A stretch of 64,000 nucleotides of DNA from Rhyacophila brunnea (lineage: Eukaryota > Arthropoda > Insecta > Trichoptera > Rhyacophilidae): the NCBI GenBank assembly GCA_022495005.1, contig JAGYXB010000816.1:306351-370350 (forward strand), in the 5' to 3' direction. Position numbers and translations under genes: made by a program. The notes beneath the pieces were generated by a model that worked only from the letters and a program-made list of their open reading frames with translations, had not been told where the DNA came from and searched no databases. How positions within the stretch are numbered: the stretch's first letter is position 1; every line of letters starts with the position of its first letter. Positions 46,501-53,911 of this stretch are shown one piece after another.

Positions 46501-49500
46501 CGTCTAACTCTCACAAGGGCCCTTACGACTTTGATGGATGCGTCAGGCACGTACAGGTATGACCACTAATTTATTTATTTGTGTTTATTTCAACCTTTGC
46601 CTTCATCAATCAACCAATCCATATAATTAAGGCCGGTAGCCCCACATCAATATTAATTTATTGATAATCATGTAAGAATCATGGTAGTTATGGAGGCATT
46701 AATAATTATTAGCTAGAACATCCGGCATTTGCCATCTATTCTATTAGGTCTTGCAAGCTACATCATGCTAAATCATGGTTATTGTGGACTGTATGTGTAA
46801 TCCTGAAATATAACAACTTAACTCATTTAGTGCTAACACCGCGACTGGCACGTTTGGAGTACTTGGCCATTAGATATAATTAACTTGTTATTTAAATACG
46901 GTAATTAAAAGGTAATTAAAAGTTCAGCAGTGATTGTGTTAATCGGTCTTCTCCATCCTCTGCCTTGAGCTACACTCAAAATCAAGTCCTCTACTGCTAT
47001 CTTCCAGTTGCAACAGCTCCCTGGTGCTTCCCCCAATCGGTCATATCAAAATCAGTTTTGTATGACAAGGTCCTTTTTTTGTTTCACTTATATGTTTAGC
47101 CTCCATCTATATAGAAAGAATATTTTCTTCAACATCTTTGGGGTAGAAAAAGGAGAGTGAAGGCATTTCCTGGAAACCCACGTTGAGCTGTTGTGCTGAT
47201 GTTGATGATGAAAATGAACCTACACTTTTGCATAGAACATTATTATTCATCTAGTATTGATATCTTTTTCAGGAATTTTCTGGCGAACACGTGGGTCCTG
47301 TTTGGTGCATGAAGTTCTCTCAATGCGGAAGGCTTCTGGCGACTGCCGGCCAAGACAAAGTACTCAGGATATGGGTTGTGAGAGATGCATACTCCTTTTT
47401 CCAAGTAAGATACATTAAAATTCCATCAAGTACCCCTCGGTTGATAGTATTAATATTAAGATACATTGGCTCTTTGTAAACATCATGGAATCTATTTGCA
47501 CTGAATGAGATTTGAACCCACTACCATTGCAATGTGGGCAATGCCGAAATTTCGGAAGAATATTCAACTCAACTTTCAAATCCATCAATATGATGACTTT
47601 ATTTTATATATCTAGTTATGATTTTGGTATGTTTCTGATGGCATAACTATCATCATTGTCTCACACACATTGAAAAGTTTTCCAATATATTTTTTGTATA
47701 CTATCTCTTATGGAAAACATGTGCAAATGTACTGACAAACAAGTAAGTGTGGCCATATTGGGGGAAAAATTTTACTGGTTCATCAGAAGTAGCGATGCAT
47801 GGTCCTGTATAATGTTGTTTTGATTAAAGCACGCAAATTTGTACAATGTACTACAAAAACTACATTTAGTTTGATAGCAATGTTTGTAGGTGTGGACACC
47901 AGGTGTGAGTTTCAAACAAATGATTGTGTAACGGCAAAAGTCAACAAACCGTTGTACTATAATTTGTATGCGTACATATTATAATATTGGTCTGGATTAT
48001 GCTTTACAAATAAATATGTATTTTTATTCTGCAACATAACAAAAGCAAATATGTGGAAAGGTGGATAGAAAAAAATATAATATACATAATAATATGTATA
48101 TATTATATATGTTTACAATTTCATTAATCTATGACGTATAATAGATGTTTTTATATTGCTAATTTTTCTAATCATAGGACATGCGAACAAAATACAACGC
48201 CGACCAAAAATCATCACCGACGCCCTCCCAAGAATCCCTCGTGTCTCACCACTCTGTCCATTCAGCGGAAGATCCCAACAACCCCATGAACCAAAGCGGG
48301 GCACCGGCCACACCGTTCATGGCGAAACCTTTCTGCACATACTCCGGGCACACTTCTGACCTCCTCGACGTCTCCTGGTCCAAGAATTACTTCGTTCTGT
48401 CGAGCTCCATGGATAAGACTGTCAGATTGTGGCATATTTCGCGGAAGGAATGCCTCTGCTGTTTCCAGCACATAGACTTTGTGACGGCCATTGTTTTTCA
48501 TCCAAGAGACGACAGGTATTTCTTGTCAGGAAGCCTGGATGGTAAACTTAGACTCTGGAACATTCCTGATAAGAAGGTAGGGATACTTTTTGGTTGTTGA
48601 TTGAGAGATGAATTATTGCCATGCTTTCATTGAATTGTGAATGTGTTTAAATAAATTTGATTTTGATTTTTGATGTGTAATTTTTTATACCACCAATTCA
48701 ACCACACTAAAATCCCACTTCCATATTAATTTCTTAATTTAATACATCGAATATCCACCATGCATATCGCCGTATTTTTATTTAAAATGTCATTTCTTTT
48801 CCAGGTTGCAGTATGGAATGAAGTCGGCGGACCATCTAAGCTTATAACATCAGCGAACTTTTGTCAGAATGGCAAATTTGCCGTTGTCGGTTCGTATGAT
48901 GGACGTTGTATATTTTACACGACAGACCAACTAAAATACCATACGCAGATAGACGTTAGATCAACGAGAGGAAAGAACTCCACCGGCAGAAAGATCAGCG
49001 GTATTGAACCAATGCCTGGAGAAGACAAAATCCTCGTGACCTCAAACGACAGCAGAATTAGACTCTACGATCTGAGAGACTTAACTCTATCGTGTAAATA
49101 TAAAGGCTACGTCAATGTCTCAAGTCAAATTAAGGCTTCGTTTAGTCATGATGGTAAATATATCGTCAGTGGATCTGAAAACCAATGCATTTACATCTGG
49201 AAGACGCATCACGATTACTCTAAATTCACATCTGTTAGGAGAGACAGAAATGATTTCTGGGAAGGCATTAAGGCGCATAATGCTGTGGTGACTTGTGCCG
49301 TTTTCGCGCCGAATCCTGATAATATTATAAGGATGATTGAAGAAAGGGAGCAGGCTGCCAAGGGAACAGCGCATGCGAATGTGGACCCAGAAAAGGTGAT
49401 TATTAAATAATTTGAATTAGGTGTGAACAAATGCCGATTTTTTATATATTTCTGGTGTAAATTCAGAATTGAATGAAAAGTGACAACATTACTCAGAGCA

Positions 49501-51074
49501 ATAGCGGAGGGTGAAGGTAGGCTGTTAAGATCCAACGTAAATAGTGCACATTAAGCTTTGTCAATCAAACCTATTTGTTTTAATTAAATTAAGACTACAA
49601 TGTGCAGATAGTATTTGTTAGTTTTTAAAATTCAATTAAACCATGCTTAATCCAAGCCATCGTAGATAATAGTCAAAAAATTTTCGCTTATCTATAAAAT
49701 AACTAATATTATGTCATTAAACCATACATAATTTTAGATATTTTATAAATAGAACAATATTTTTGATCGATTATGGTTTAGTATAGGCAGAGCTTATTTA
49801 ATTTTAAAAAACTAACCAACACCATCTGTAATAATATTATGTATCCTTAATTCAACGAAAACAAATATGTATGGCTGAAAAAATGTGCACTATTTTGTCG
49901 GATCGCCCATAACATACCTAAACTATTATGGCTTGGTTTATGTAGAGTTAAATTAAATTTTAAAAACTAACCAGCACCATCTGCAAATTGTATTCTTAGT
50001 TCAATGAAAACAAAATAAGTATGACTGACAAAGTTTAGTGTGCACTATTTATATCGGATTTTAACATAATAAAATTGTAGTCTTATGGCTCGATGGCATT
50101 GAGCTACTTTACAAGCTACAAGCCAGAGAATTTACAATCTGCTTGTAAACTAGCCCAGTGTCATCATCGAACTAGCTAACAAGCAGATTGTAAACAATTT
50201 ACTGAGAAAAGTTGAAAGCCGGGCTACTTTACACGCTGCACGCTAGCGTGTAGGCGATCTGCGTCTGCGCCAAGTCTGAGTCAAAAGTTTTGTGTGTCAT
50301 CATCACAATCGTACTAGCTGACTCGCCGCTTTTAAACTCGCTGACAAGCAGCTTGTAAAGTAGCTCAATGTCATCGACGCATTAGTTCAATAAAAATAAA
50401 TACGTATGACTAACAAAGTTTAATATGCACTATTTATGGTGGAACTTAACAGCCTACCTCCACCCTTCGCTACTGACACGTTGACACGTAAAAAGGATGA
50501 ATTAACCAAAATGCTATTTTAGAGGAGGAGGATTTTTAACTTTTGACATTTATTTGTTTATTACCTGTGGATGATTATAAATATCTAACAAGTTTATAAT
50601 AAAGCTTAGAAAGAATATAAAGGCCTAATATGTCACATTCGCTTTTTATTCGTAATTTTAATTAATTTAATTTTAGTCGATTATCGTTTTTTAAGTACTT
50701 TCCTGTGGGATACAAATTCGTTGTTTTTACACAACAAAGCTAGTGGGGTACATATTGTATTTTCATTAAAATCTCGATTTCGCCAAAATGGTCGATTCGC
50801 CCTTTTTACAAAACACCGACGATATGCACCAAACCAATTTGTACAATTTTTTAATGAAAAATACATGTTTTTTTGTCAGTTCTTTTGAAACACAAAATTG
50901 AGATTTCACTGTATTAATTTTTGTTTCCAGATCGAAGATCCCATGGTGGAACAGCATACCAAAGGTTGTGGCGGACACGTGCTAGTGAGCGCTGACTTCA
51001 GCGGGTGCATCAAAGTCTTTGTGAACAAGACCAAACCCAAGCATAGTTCATTGCCGGCGTCCGCACTCGCCTAA
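25526..51074 (+). CDS. WDR44: WDR44 (rabphilin-11 type) Rab11-binding WD40-repeat protein, 17 coding exons
   Basis: Coding exons: 25526-25593, 25662-25827, 26444-26598, 27054-27142, 32366-32485, 33992-34269, 36694-36829, 38187-38399, 39398-39569, 40827-40993, 44819-44948, 45890-46027, 46355-46556, 47273-47404, 48178-48576, 48805-49395 and 50931-51074. Phases agree throughout; total 3,300 nt, 1,099 residues (human WDR44 is about 913). From the N-terminus: a FFAT-like motif (E9-D15), a long Ser/Pro-rich region, a basic proline-rich patch (244-250), the conserved region before the propeller (about 500-560), a Lys-rich helix segment (about 611-640), and a C-terminal WD40 propeller (about 675-1085). 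Family knowledge: WDR44 binds active Rab11, links recycling/exocytic tubules to the ER through VAP, and acts in polarised export and ciliogenesis control. The N-terminal half diverges strongly from vertebrates; the propeller is highly conserved. Confidence 0.95.
25662..25827 (+). CDS. WDR44: WDR44 exon 2
   Basis: CAG acceptor; donor GTAGGT directly after codon AAT. A second GT four bases downstream would shift the frame into a stop in exon 3, so the upstream donor is chosen. Encodes a polar, disordered stretch. Confidence 0.78.
25828..26443 (+). other. WDR44 intron 2 with a short MITE
   Basis: 616 bp. Contains a 141-bp element at 26263-26403. Confidence 0.5.
26263..26403. mobile_element. Short MITE with GGTTAGGTTA core
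   Basis: TGGAAG...CTTCCA ends. Inverted inner blocks GAAAATAGCCAATAT and TTGGCTATGAAAATT flank TTAGGTTAGGTTA. Related to 36409-36525. Confidence 0.5.
26444..26598 (+). CDS. WDR44: WDR44 exon 3
   Basis: CAG acceptor, donor GTAAAG. Begins VGQGRRKFRELRQFM, then an acidic/serine stretch. Splice phase fits exons 2 and 4. Confidence 0.78.
26599..27053 (+). other. WDR44 intron 3
   Basis: 455 bp, AT-rich. A roughly 56-bp stretch is tandemly repeated at 26885-27000 (CATAGCCTTGCTATTGAACAT in both). Confidence 0.5.
27054..27142 (+). CDS. WDR44: WDR44 exon 4
   Basis: Short 89-nt exon with TAG acceptor and GTGAGT donor, encoding IIEHDTMSLQSLTSLGRVGR and a short tail. It is followed by the largest WDR44 intron (5.2 kb). 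Confidence 0.75.
27434..27836. mobile_element. Inverted-repeat element (CATGGATTTACTG ends)
   Basis: GTGCATGGATTTACTG at the left is mirrored by CAGTAAATCCATGGA at 27809-27823. The interior shares long stretches with 39730-40260 (CACGTAAAAGT; TTCTACTG; CAGAAGCTTC). Confidence 0.6.
30191..30290 (+). mobile_element. Half copy of the GTACAGTTCGG palindromic MITE
   Basis: Matches the left arm of 51478-51681 for about 80 bp, then the TTAGG-like core, and then stops matching. The opposite arm appears about 700 bp on at 30985-31080. Confidence 0.6.
30985..31080 (+). mobile_element. Other half arm of the GTACAGTTCGG MITE
   Basis: TTAGG-like core, then AATAATCCAGTATATTGG and CAAAATGTGTTTGCCGCTGT, equal to the right arm of 51478-51681 but with a decayed terminus. 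The two halves may be one element split by about 700 bp. Confidence 0.55.
31640..32160. other. GC-richer intronic segment of unknown nature
   Basis: Clearly richer in C, G and CpG than its surroundings. Contains a direct repeat TACGTTGTATTTTCG at 31952 and 32061, and a short hairpin CCCACT...AGTGGG near 32113-32136. No known element or coding sequence recognised. Confidence 0.35.
32366..32485 (+). CDS. WDR44: WDR44 exon 5
   Basis: TAG acceptor and weak donor GTTTGT. Encodes a Ser/Thr/Gly-rich segment. This is the least certain exon because the donor is atypical, but phase is preserved on both sides. Confidence 0.65.
32594..32715 (+). repeat. Left-end fragment of the CAGTGGCG element family
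   Basis: CAGTGACGAAGACGTGGAGG followed by GTTGGTTAGTTAG-type sequence matches the left arm of 8540-9313. The right end is absent. Confidence 0.6.
32855..32955 (+). repeat. tRNA-like SINE or tRNA pseudogene
   Basis: CCTAGTGGAC followed by B-box AGTTCGATTCC at 32923-32933, then an A/T-rich tail. No complete cloverleaf could be drawn, so it is not called a tRNA gene. Confidence 0.4.
33078..33445. mobile_element. GCGTCAATTACATTGAGC MITE, copy 1
   Basis: Near-perfect inverted ends of about 35 bp (GCGTCAATTACATTGAGCTT and inverse). Same family as 50086-50381, which shows a TTA duplication. Confidence 0.75.
33992..34269 (+). CDS. WDR44: WDR44 exon 6 (EPDVIASTK motif, basic proline-rich patch)
   Basis: TAG acceptor, donor GTTAGC. 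Residues 205-213 (EPDVIASTK) closely resemble a conserved vertebrate WDR44 stretch. They are followed by APPRRKKKGRVTPAP, a basic proline-rich patch suited to SH3 binding; vertebrate WDR44 has a proline-rich region here that binds the GRAF SH3 domain. Confidence 0.87.
34305..34455 (+). repeat. tRNA-derived SINE (family C)
   Basis: A-box TTGGTAGAGTGG, B-box-like GCAGGCTCGATC at 34351-34362, unrelated 70-bp body, then an A-run. Different body from families A and B. Confidence 0.65.
34533..34981 (+). mobile_element. TTACAACG MITE, copy 2
   Basis: 449 bp from TTACAACG to CTTGTAA, with inner inverted blocks ACAACGTTTTT and ATGTTGTATAT. About 90% similar by eye to 56165-56605. Confidence 0.75.
35165..35860. 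mobile_element. Candidate element with inverted CAGTGTTTCCCAAA ends
   Basis: CCAGTGTTTCCCAAACTT at 35164 and the inverse-like CACTTTGGGAAACATTG at 35841-35857, with GTACCC and GGGTAC pairs inside. This is the end type of hAT-like elements. No coding trace or clear duplication. Confidence 0.5.
36409..36525. mobile_element. Short MITE with TTAGG-like core
   Basis: CAATTTTTGAAAATAGCTGA and the inverted TCAGCTATAAAAATTG flank GTTAGGTTAGGTTAGG. Related to 26263-26403. Confidence 0.5.
36694..36829 (+). CDS. WDR44: WDR44 exon 7
   Basis: CAG acceptor, GTAAGT donor. Encodes PPSLSEILNSNDLAPLPSPA and a predicted helical stretch (IESLTREFQHSLDM). Confidence 0.85.
37436..37712 (-). repeat. SINE family A, long copy (minus)
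   Basis: Minus strand: CAGCTGGCGAATTGAGCCAC head, B-box-like GTGGTTTGAATC, then tail GAGGTGTTCCCAAATTATGT and CAATAAAG. Confidence 0.6.
37868..38020 (+). repeat. SINE family A copy (plus)
   Basis: CAGCTGACGAATTGAAAAAG head, B-box TTCGAATCC at 37961-37969, tail GAGGTGTTTCCGAATTATCT. With the minus copy it forms a long inverted repeat. Confidence 0.6.
38187..38399 (+). CDS. WDR44: WDR44 exon 8 (serine-rich)
   Basis: CAG acceptor after a pyrimidine-rich tract, donor GTATTT. The in-frame peptide is about 30% serine with many basic residues, a likely phosphorylation-rich disordered region. Confidence 0.8.
38692..39275. mobile_element. Foldback MITE related to 4363-4606
   Basis: Arms GAATATATTGATAAGTCAT and the inverse near 39255, each with a CTCAGGG block and TGGTAAATCA. 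The middle (38800-39180) is unrelated sequence, so it may carry an insertion. Lies across WDR44 intron 8. Confidence 0.55.
39398..39569 (+). CDS. WDR44: WDR44 exon 9 (predicted coiled coil)
   Basis: CAG acceptor, GTTAGT donor. Contains SLEELERIEKLKNELFSSGF, a short heptad-like helix, then a Gly/Ser-rich tail. Confidence 0.8.
39570..40826 (+). other. WDR44 intron 9
   Basis: Contains a rearranged relative of the 27434-27836 element at 39730-40260; the rest is AT-rich. Confidence 0.5.
39730..40260. repeat. Rearranged relative of the 27434-27836 element
   Basis: Shares TTCAGAAGCTTCTGA, ACTGTTTACACGTAAAAGTA, TTCTACTG and AGTAAATCCATGCATGTGTG with 27434-27836. Several blocks occur twice, indicating tandem or nested copies. 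Confidence 0.5.
40827..40993 (+). CDS. WDR44: WDR44 exon 10 (start of conserved central region)
   Basis: TAG acceptor, GTACAA donor. Ends in LTDLEILEQITVLNLDTG, closely matching the conserved stretch of WDR44 proteins that precedes the propeller and overlaps the region reported to bind Rab11. Confidence 0.92.
41245..41981 (-). mobile_element. hAT element with perfect 8-bp target duplication
   Basis: Inverted ends CATGGGTGGCCAACC and GGTTGGCCACCCATG. Perfect duplication ATCTAAAC at 41237-41244 and 41982-41989. 737 bp, keeping part of a transposase on the minus strand. Confidence 0.93.
41503..41712 (-). pseudogene. hAT transposase C-terminal fragment
   Basis: Encodes ENTYTREQLFSRMKHIKSRV and DVHLENCLRVGTT, the conserved hAT dimerisation region. 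Truncated on both sides. Confidence 0.8.
42782..43930. mobile_element. Foldback element with about 120-bp arms, split by a hAT-type insertion
   Basis: Arms share TACTATTCCATTTAAGTCG, GGCATCTTCAGGCGCCGTGT and ACACTCACCAAAGGTAAA in inverted orientation (left 42850-42950, right 43812-43912). The original loop is under 100 bp once the 43003-43805 insertion is removed. A partial arm lies near 38430-38520. Confidence 0.7.
43003..43805. mobile_element. CAGTGGCGCACCCAGG hAT-type element, perfect 8-bp duplication
   Basis: CAGTGGCGCACCCAGG at the left, the exact inverse at the right, and AAAGTAGG at 42995-43002 and 43806-43813. No transposase recognised. The GGCCC-rich interior matches fragments in 23040-24250. 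Confidence 0.88.
44819..44948 (+). CDS. WDR44: WDR44 exon 11 (conserved central region)
   Basis: CAG acceptor, GTAACT donor. Encodes ERVPLSIAEDKLPQCINPLS then LHIMR and EYVSN, among the most conserved non-propeller residues of WDR44. Confidence 0.94.
44949..45889 (+). other. WDR44 intron 11
   Basis: Mostly AT-rich. Right part holds a CAGTGGCG family fragment. Confidence 0.5.
45660..45802 (+). repeat. Right-end fragment of the CAGTGGCG element family
   Basis: Ends CCTCCACCCCTCGCCACTG, with AATTTTAAAAACTAACTAAC and the GACAAAGTTCAATATGCAC block seen in 8540-9313 and 49499-50475. Confidence 0.65.
45890..46027 (+). CDS. WDR44: WDR44 exon 12 (acidic and glycine-rich linker)
   Basis: CAG acceptor, GTAAAT donor. 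Acidic start (ESDDDT), then a glycine run and RRKTAK. Its GC content is visibly higher than the flanking introns. Confidence 0.85.
46355..46556 (+). CDS. WDR44: WDR44 exon 13 (Lys-rich helix, propeller entry)
   Basis: CAG acceptor, GTATGA donor. Begins KFKRFLGSTVKKTMDKAKSI, a conserved basic helix, and ends KGPYDFDGCVRHVQ, the entry strand of the propeller. Confidence 0.94.
46557..47272 (+). other. WDR44 intron 13
   Basis: 716 bp, AT-rich; no repeat boundary or coding trace recognised. Confidence 0.5.
47273..47404 (+). CDS. WDR44: WDR44 exon 14 (WD repeat 1)
   Basis: AG acceptor at 47271-47272, GTAAGA donor; 44 codons. Encodes the first WD unit, with GEHVGPVWCMKFS and the closing LRIW. Confidence 0.95.
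47405..48177 (+). other. WDR44 intron 14
   Basis: 773 bp. 47415-47465 resembles the TACTATCGACTGAAGGTACTTGA stretch bordering the foldback element at 42782, inverted. No gene inside. Confidence 0.45.
48178..48576 (+). CDS. WDR44: WDR44 exon 15 (WD repeats 2-3)
   Basis: TAG acceptor, GTAGGG donor; 133 codons. After a serine-rich inter-repeat loop come GHTSDLLDVSWSKNYFVLSS and two units closing with VRLW and LRLW. This is the most strongly conserved block. Confidence 0.97.
48805..49395 (+). CDS. WDR44: WDR44 exon 16 (WD repeats 4-6)
   Basis: CAG acceptor, GTGATT donor; 197 codons. Contains units ending in CIFY, IRLYD and IYIW, and the conserved stretch FTSVRRDRNDFWEGIKAHNA. Confidence 0.97.
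49499..50475. mobile_element. CAGTGGCG-family element, copy with tandem arms and a nested MITE
   Basis: Left end CAATAGCGGAGGGTGAAGGT and right end ACCTCCACCCTTCGCTACTG. Internally the right-arm block is repeated three times (ending near 49910, 50060 and 50475). The third is split by the 50086-50381 MITE. Confidence 0.7.
50086..50381. mobile_element. TGCGTCGATGACATTGAGC MITE, copy 2, with TTA duplication
   Basis: TGGCTCGATGGCATTGAGCT at the left, inverted at 50362-50381. Direct TTA at 50083-50085 and 50382-50384 interrupts host sequence that is continuous in sister copies (GTAGTCTTAGTTCAATGAA). A 3-bp TTA site suits PIF/Harbinger. Confidence 0.82.
50931..51074 (+). CDS. WDR44: WDR44 exon 17 (last propeller strands, stop)
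   Basis: CAG acceptor; TAA at 51072-51074. Encodes VLVSADFSGCIKVFVNK, which closes the propeller, then a short basic tail. Confidence 0.95.
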   Translation: MEDPMVEQHTKGCGGHVLVSADFSGCIKVFVNKTKPKHSSLPASALA

Positions 51075-51477
51075 GTTTTTTACACTATTTGATATTTCCT
51101 AAGACGGGATGATATTTTTTTAATCCAAAGGCCATATATTAATTATTATTTATTACTTTTGTAAGATGATATTATTACCGACTTGTTTATTGTTACAATA
51201 AGATACTGTGTAGATTTTTTGCCTTATATTTAACTAGATTTTAGTGTATGAAATAAAAATAATATATTTACTTAGATACAGAAATGGATTTTACTGTTTG
51301 GCATTTCATACTCTTTAGTTTTGTAGCGTATTTTTAATTAGGCTTATTTTTTCTTCAAATATTTTTGTTAATTTAAAAATCATTTAAAAACGCCTCAAAT
51401 GTAAAGTATTTTTTATATCATGTGTTAATTCAAAAATCATATGTCAAACAAATAATTGTTTATTTTTAACAATTTTT
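51075..51477 (+). other. WDR44 3' UTR and flank
   Basis: 3' UTR to about 51275, then AT-rich intergenic sequence. Confidence 0.5.
51252..51257 (+). terminator. Poly(A) signal of WDR44
   Basis: AATAAA 178 bp after the stop codon, the first canonical signal in a plain AT-rich 3' UTR. Confidence 0.65.
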
Positions 51478-51681
51478 GGTACAGTTCGGTTATGAGGAAT
51501 ACAGCGGAAAACACATTTTGAAAATAGCCGATATACTGAATTATTTCTTAAGTTAACCTAACCAAACCTAACCTAACCCAACCTAACCTAACCTAAACTA
51601 ACCCAAACTAACAAATAATCCAGTATATTGGGTATTGTCAAAATGTGTTTTCCGCTGTATTCCTCATAACCGAACTGTACC
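51478..51681. mobile_element. Palindromic MITE with TTAGG-like core, perfect 8-bp duplication
   Basis: Starts GGTACAGTTCGGTTATGAGG and ends with its exact inverse. The arms pair for about 85 bp, and the loop is an imperfect CCTAA array. CAATTTTT occurs at 51470-51477 and 51682-51689. 204 bp, non-coding, hAT-length duplication. Confidence 0.88.
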
Positions 51682-51689
51682 CAATTTTT

Positions 51690-53907
51690 TATTATAGCAA
51701 ACTTTATTTTAAAACTGGTGACAACATTCTACAGAAGTATTTTTTTATTATCTTTGTTTGATGACAATTTTATAGAACTCTCCATCAACTGTACAGTTCT
51801 ACAAACTTATCTAAAGAACGGTCAAAAATGGAACTACGAACTACCATATGGACACCATTTTGAAAACGTCATTCGAATGTCAGATTCTGTTCAGTTGCGA
51901 GTCTTGATTGGGTAGTTTTCGACGGTGGCTCCCCCACCCAATCTTAAGATAAGTTTGTAGGTCTGTATACCATTTGATTCAACTGACCAGAGACAATATA
52001 AATCTCTTCACTTACATCTTTTTTTTTAAAATTTTATGGCATATTAATTTCTTAATACATAGACCGTAAATAAATCATTGCTGTAAATAATAAAGAATAA
52101 AATTCAATAGTAAAGTAAAAATAGTAAATAGCTGTTGCCAATCATGCATTTGAAACCCAGTGCCATCAATAATAACATGTACATAAAATTTTATTCTTCG
52201 AGTATCACAATCAAATGCAAATTTATAAAGTTGTTTTACCATATTAATATTATGTTTATCTGCTTTATTTTTAAAAAAAATATATGAAACATGCATAGAT
52301 AAAATTCGATTATTTAAAAAATAAAAGAATTTATTAAATAGAATACAAGAAAAAATTTGATATGAATACATATGATTTTTAAAAAAGCTCATTGTGAGCT
52401 GGTGCTTATAAATATATATATATATATATAATATATAATCACTTTCAAATGTGGCATAATATTATTACAATATCCTGTAAATATATACTTACATGTAAAT
52501 AACATTAAAAATCTTTATATAGTATTACCATTTCAAGAAAAGGAGAAAGATATAAAAAATATATACATACTTAAACTTCTATAATTTGAAACCAATATTG
52601 TAATCAATCAAATTAATATAAAATGCTCACACTAAAAAATATAAACTTCGAAAGTAGATTTTTTACCATTTATGGTGAAAATTTTGTATTATCAATAATA
52701 GATACAGTTTAAATAATAACTCATTGCCATACTGATCAAAATGTTCCATAAAATAATGATAATTATATAACACATGTTTTCATAATGTTTTGTATACGAC
52801 CATCCCCATACGATGGCCACTTGTGGGTATGACAGATATCAATGACTGGTAATTGACCTCCCACTATAGTGGAACAACTTAACCTTGAAATTGCACAGAT
52901 TGCGATTTCTTCTAACGCGCACGAATAACTTAGGGTAAATTTAATTATTGTTACCGTTATTATTTCCGACTGCTCTTACATGAAGCCTATTGCATCATTT
53001 TCTCTCACTCGGCGTTGCTCTAACTACGACATATTTTATGTGAAAACAATCAAACTTCACGCTTGTCTGGTATGTTTATAATGGTTATATCTGCAAACCG
53101 GAATCATGAATCAAACTGCTGAGTGTTTGGTCATAGGGGCTGTATCCGGGAAAATGCAAAGGTCACCGATAGAAGTGACGTGCATCTGGTTGACACATGC
53201 TACGAACTGTGTGCTGTTGTCCCATACAAAAAGTATGCAGCATGTGGTTATCATCGGTGGCTGTGGTTAGTGGCCGTGTCTTCGTGTAATAGATATACTT
53301 AACTGATTTTACTTTCACTGTCAGAGAGGACATTGTTAATAATTTAAAAAGAATGTACTAAAAAACAGTTTGGAGATGAATGTTTATTTGTCAAAATATA
53401 ACTTGAATTCGTCTATCTTTATTTCCCCCTTTCATTTTACAAAGAAATAATCTTCACTCTGACTTAGAATGTGACGATACAGACTTTTTGTGGTGATTGA
53501 TCAATACCCCATTTGGGTGATGGCAGAATGGGAAAAAAGGGAGAACATTCAAACATCCATACCCTAGATCTAAGGTGAATGTATTGATTGAAAAAACGTT
53601 TTGTGAATTTCATCTAGATGCTAGGATTGGCACCCTATAAATTAAACAACTATCTAATTACCTACCAAATATGATCACAATTTTATAGAATAATGGCCGT
53701 GCGACAAACAGAAAATATTTAGTTTACAATTAATGTTAAAAACAAATACGTACTAATTTGCTTTTAAAATTGTCAGTCAACATCAAAATAAACTGTAAAA
53801 TCTGTTCTGTAATATTTCGACAAGCAATCAATATTGGAAGATAGTCTTATGGTGTATCTTCCATACTTTAAACCTTTAATTCTGTTTAAATTGGGGTTTT
53901 TGCATAT
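51690..53907. other. Intergenic, no gene seen
   Basis: AT-rich. Contains a TA microsatellite at 52412-52436. No supported reading frame or repeat boundary. Confidence 0.45.
52412..52436. repeat. (TA)n microsatellite
   Basis: About ten uninterrupted TA units followed by a broken unit. Confidence 0.9.
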
Positions 53908-53911
53908 TTAA

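Larger units (their letters stand above)
49396..50930 (+). other. WDR44 intron 16
   Basis: Two-thirds of it is the 977-bp CAGTGGCG-family element. 50690-50920 resembles a decayed Tigger-type right end (GTCAGTTCTTTTGAAACACA and ATTTCACTGTA). Confidence 0.6.

Noticed and set aside
49120..49535. Minus-strand reading frames over WDR44 exon 16
   Set aside because: Antisense shadows of the WD40 coding region.
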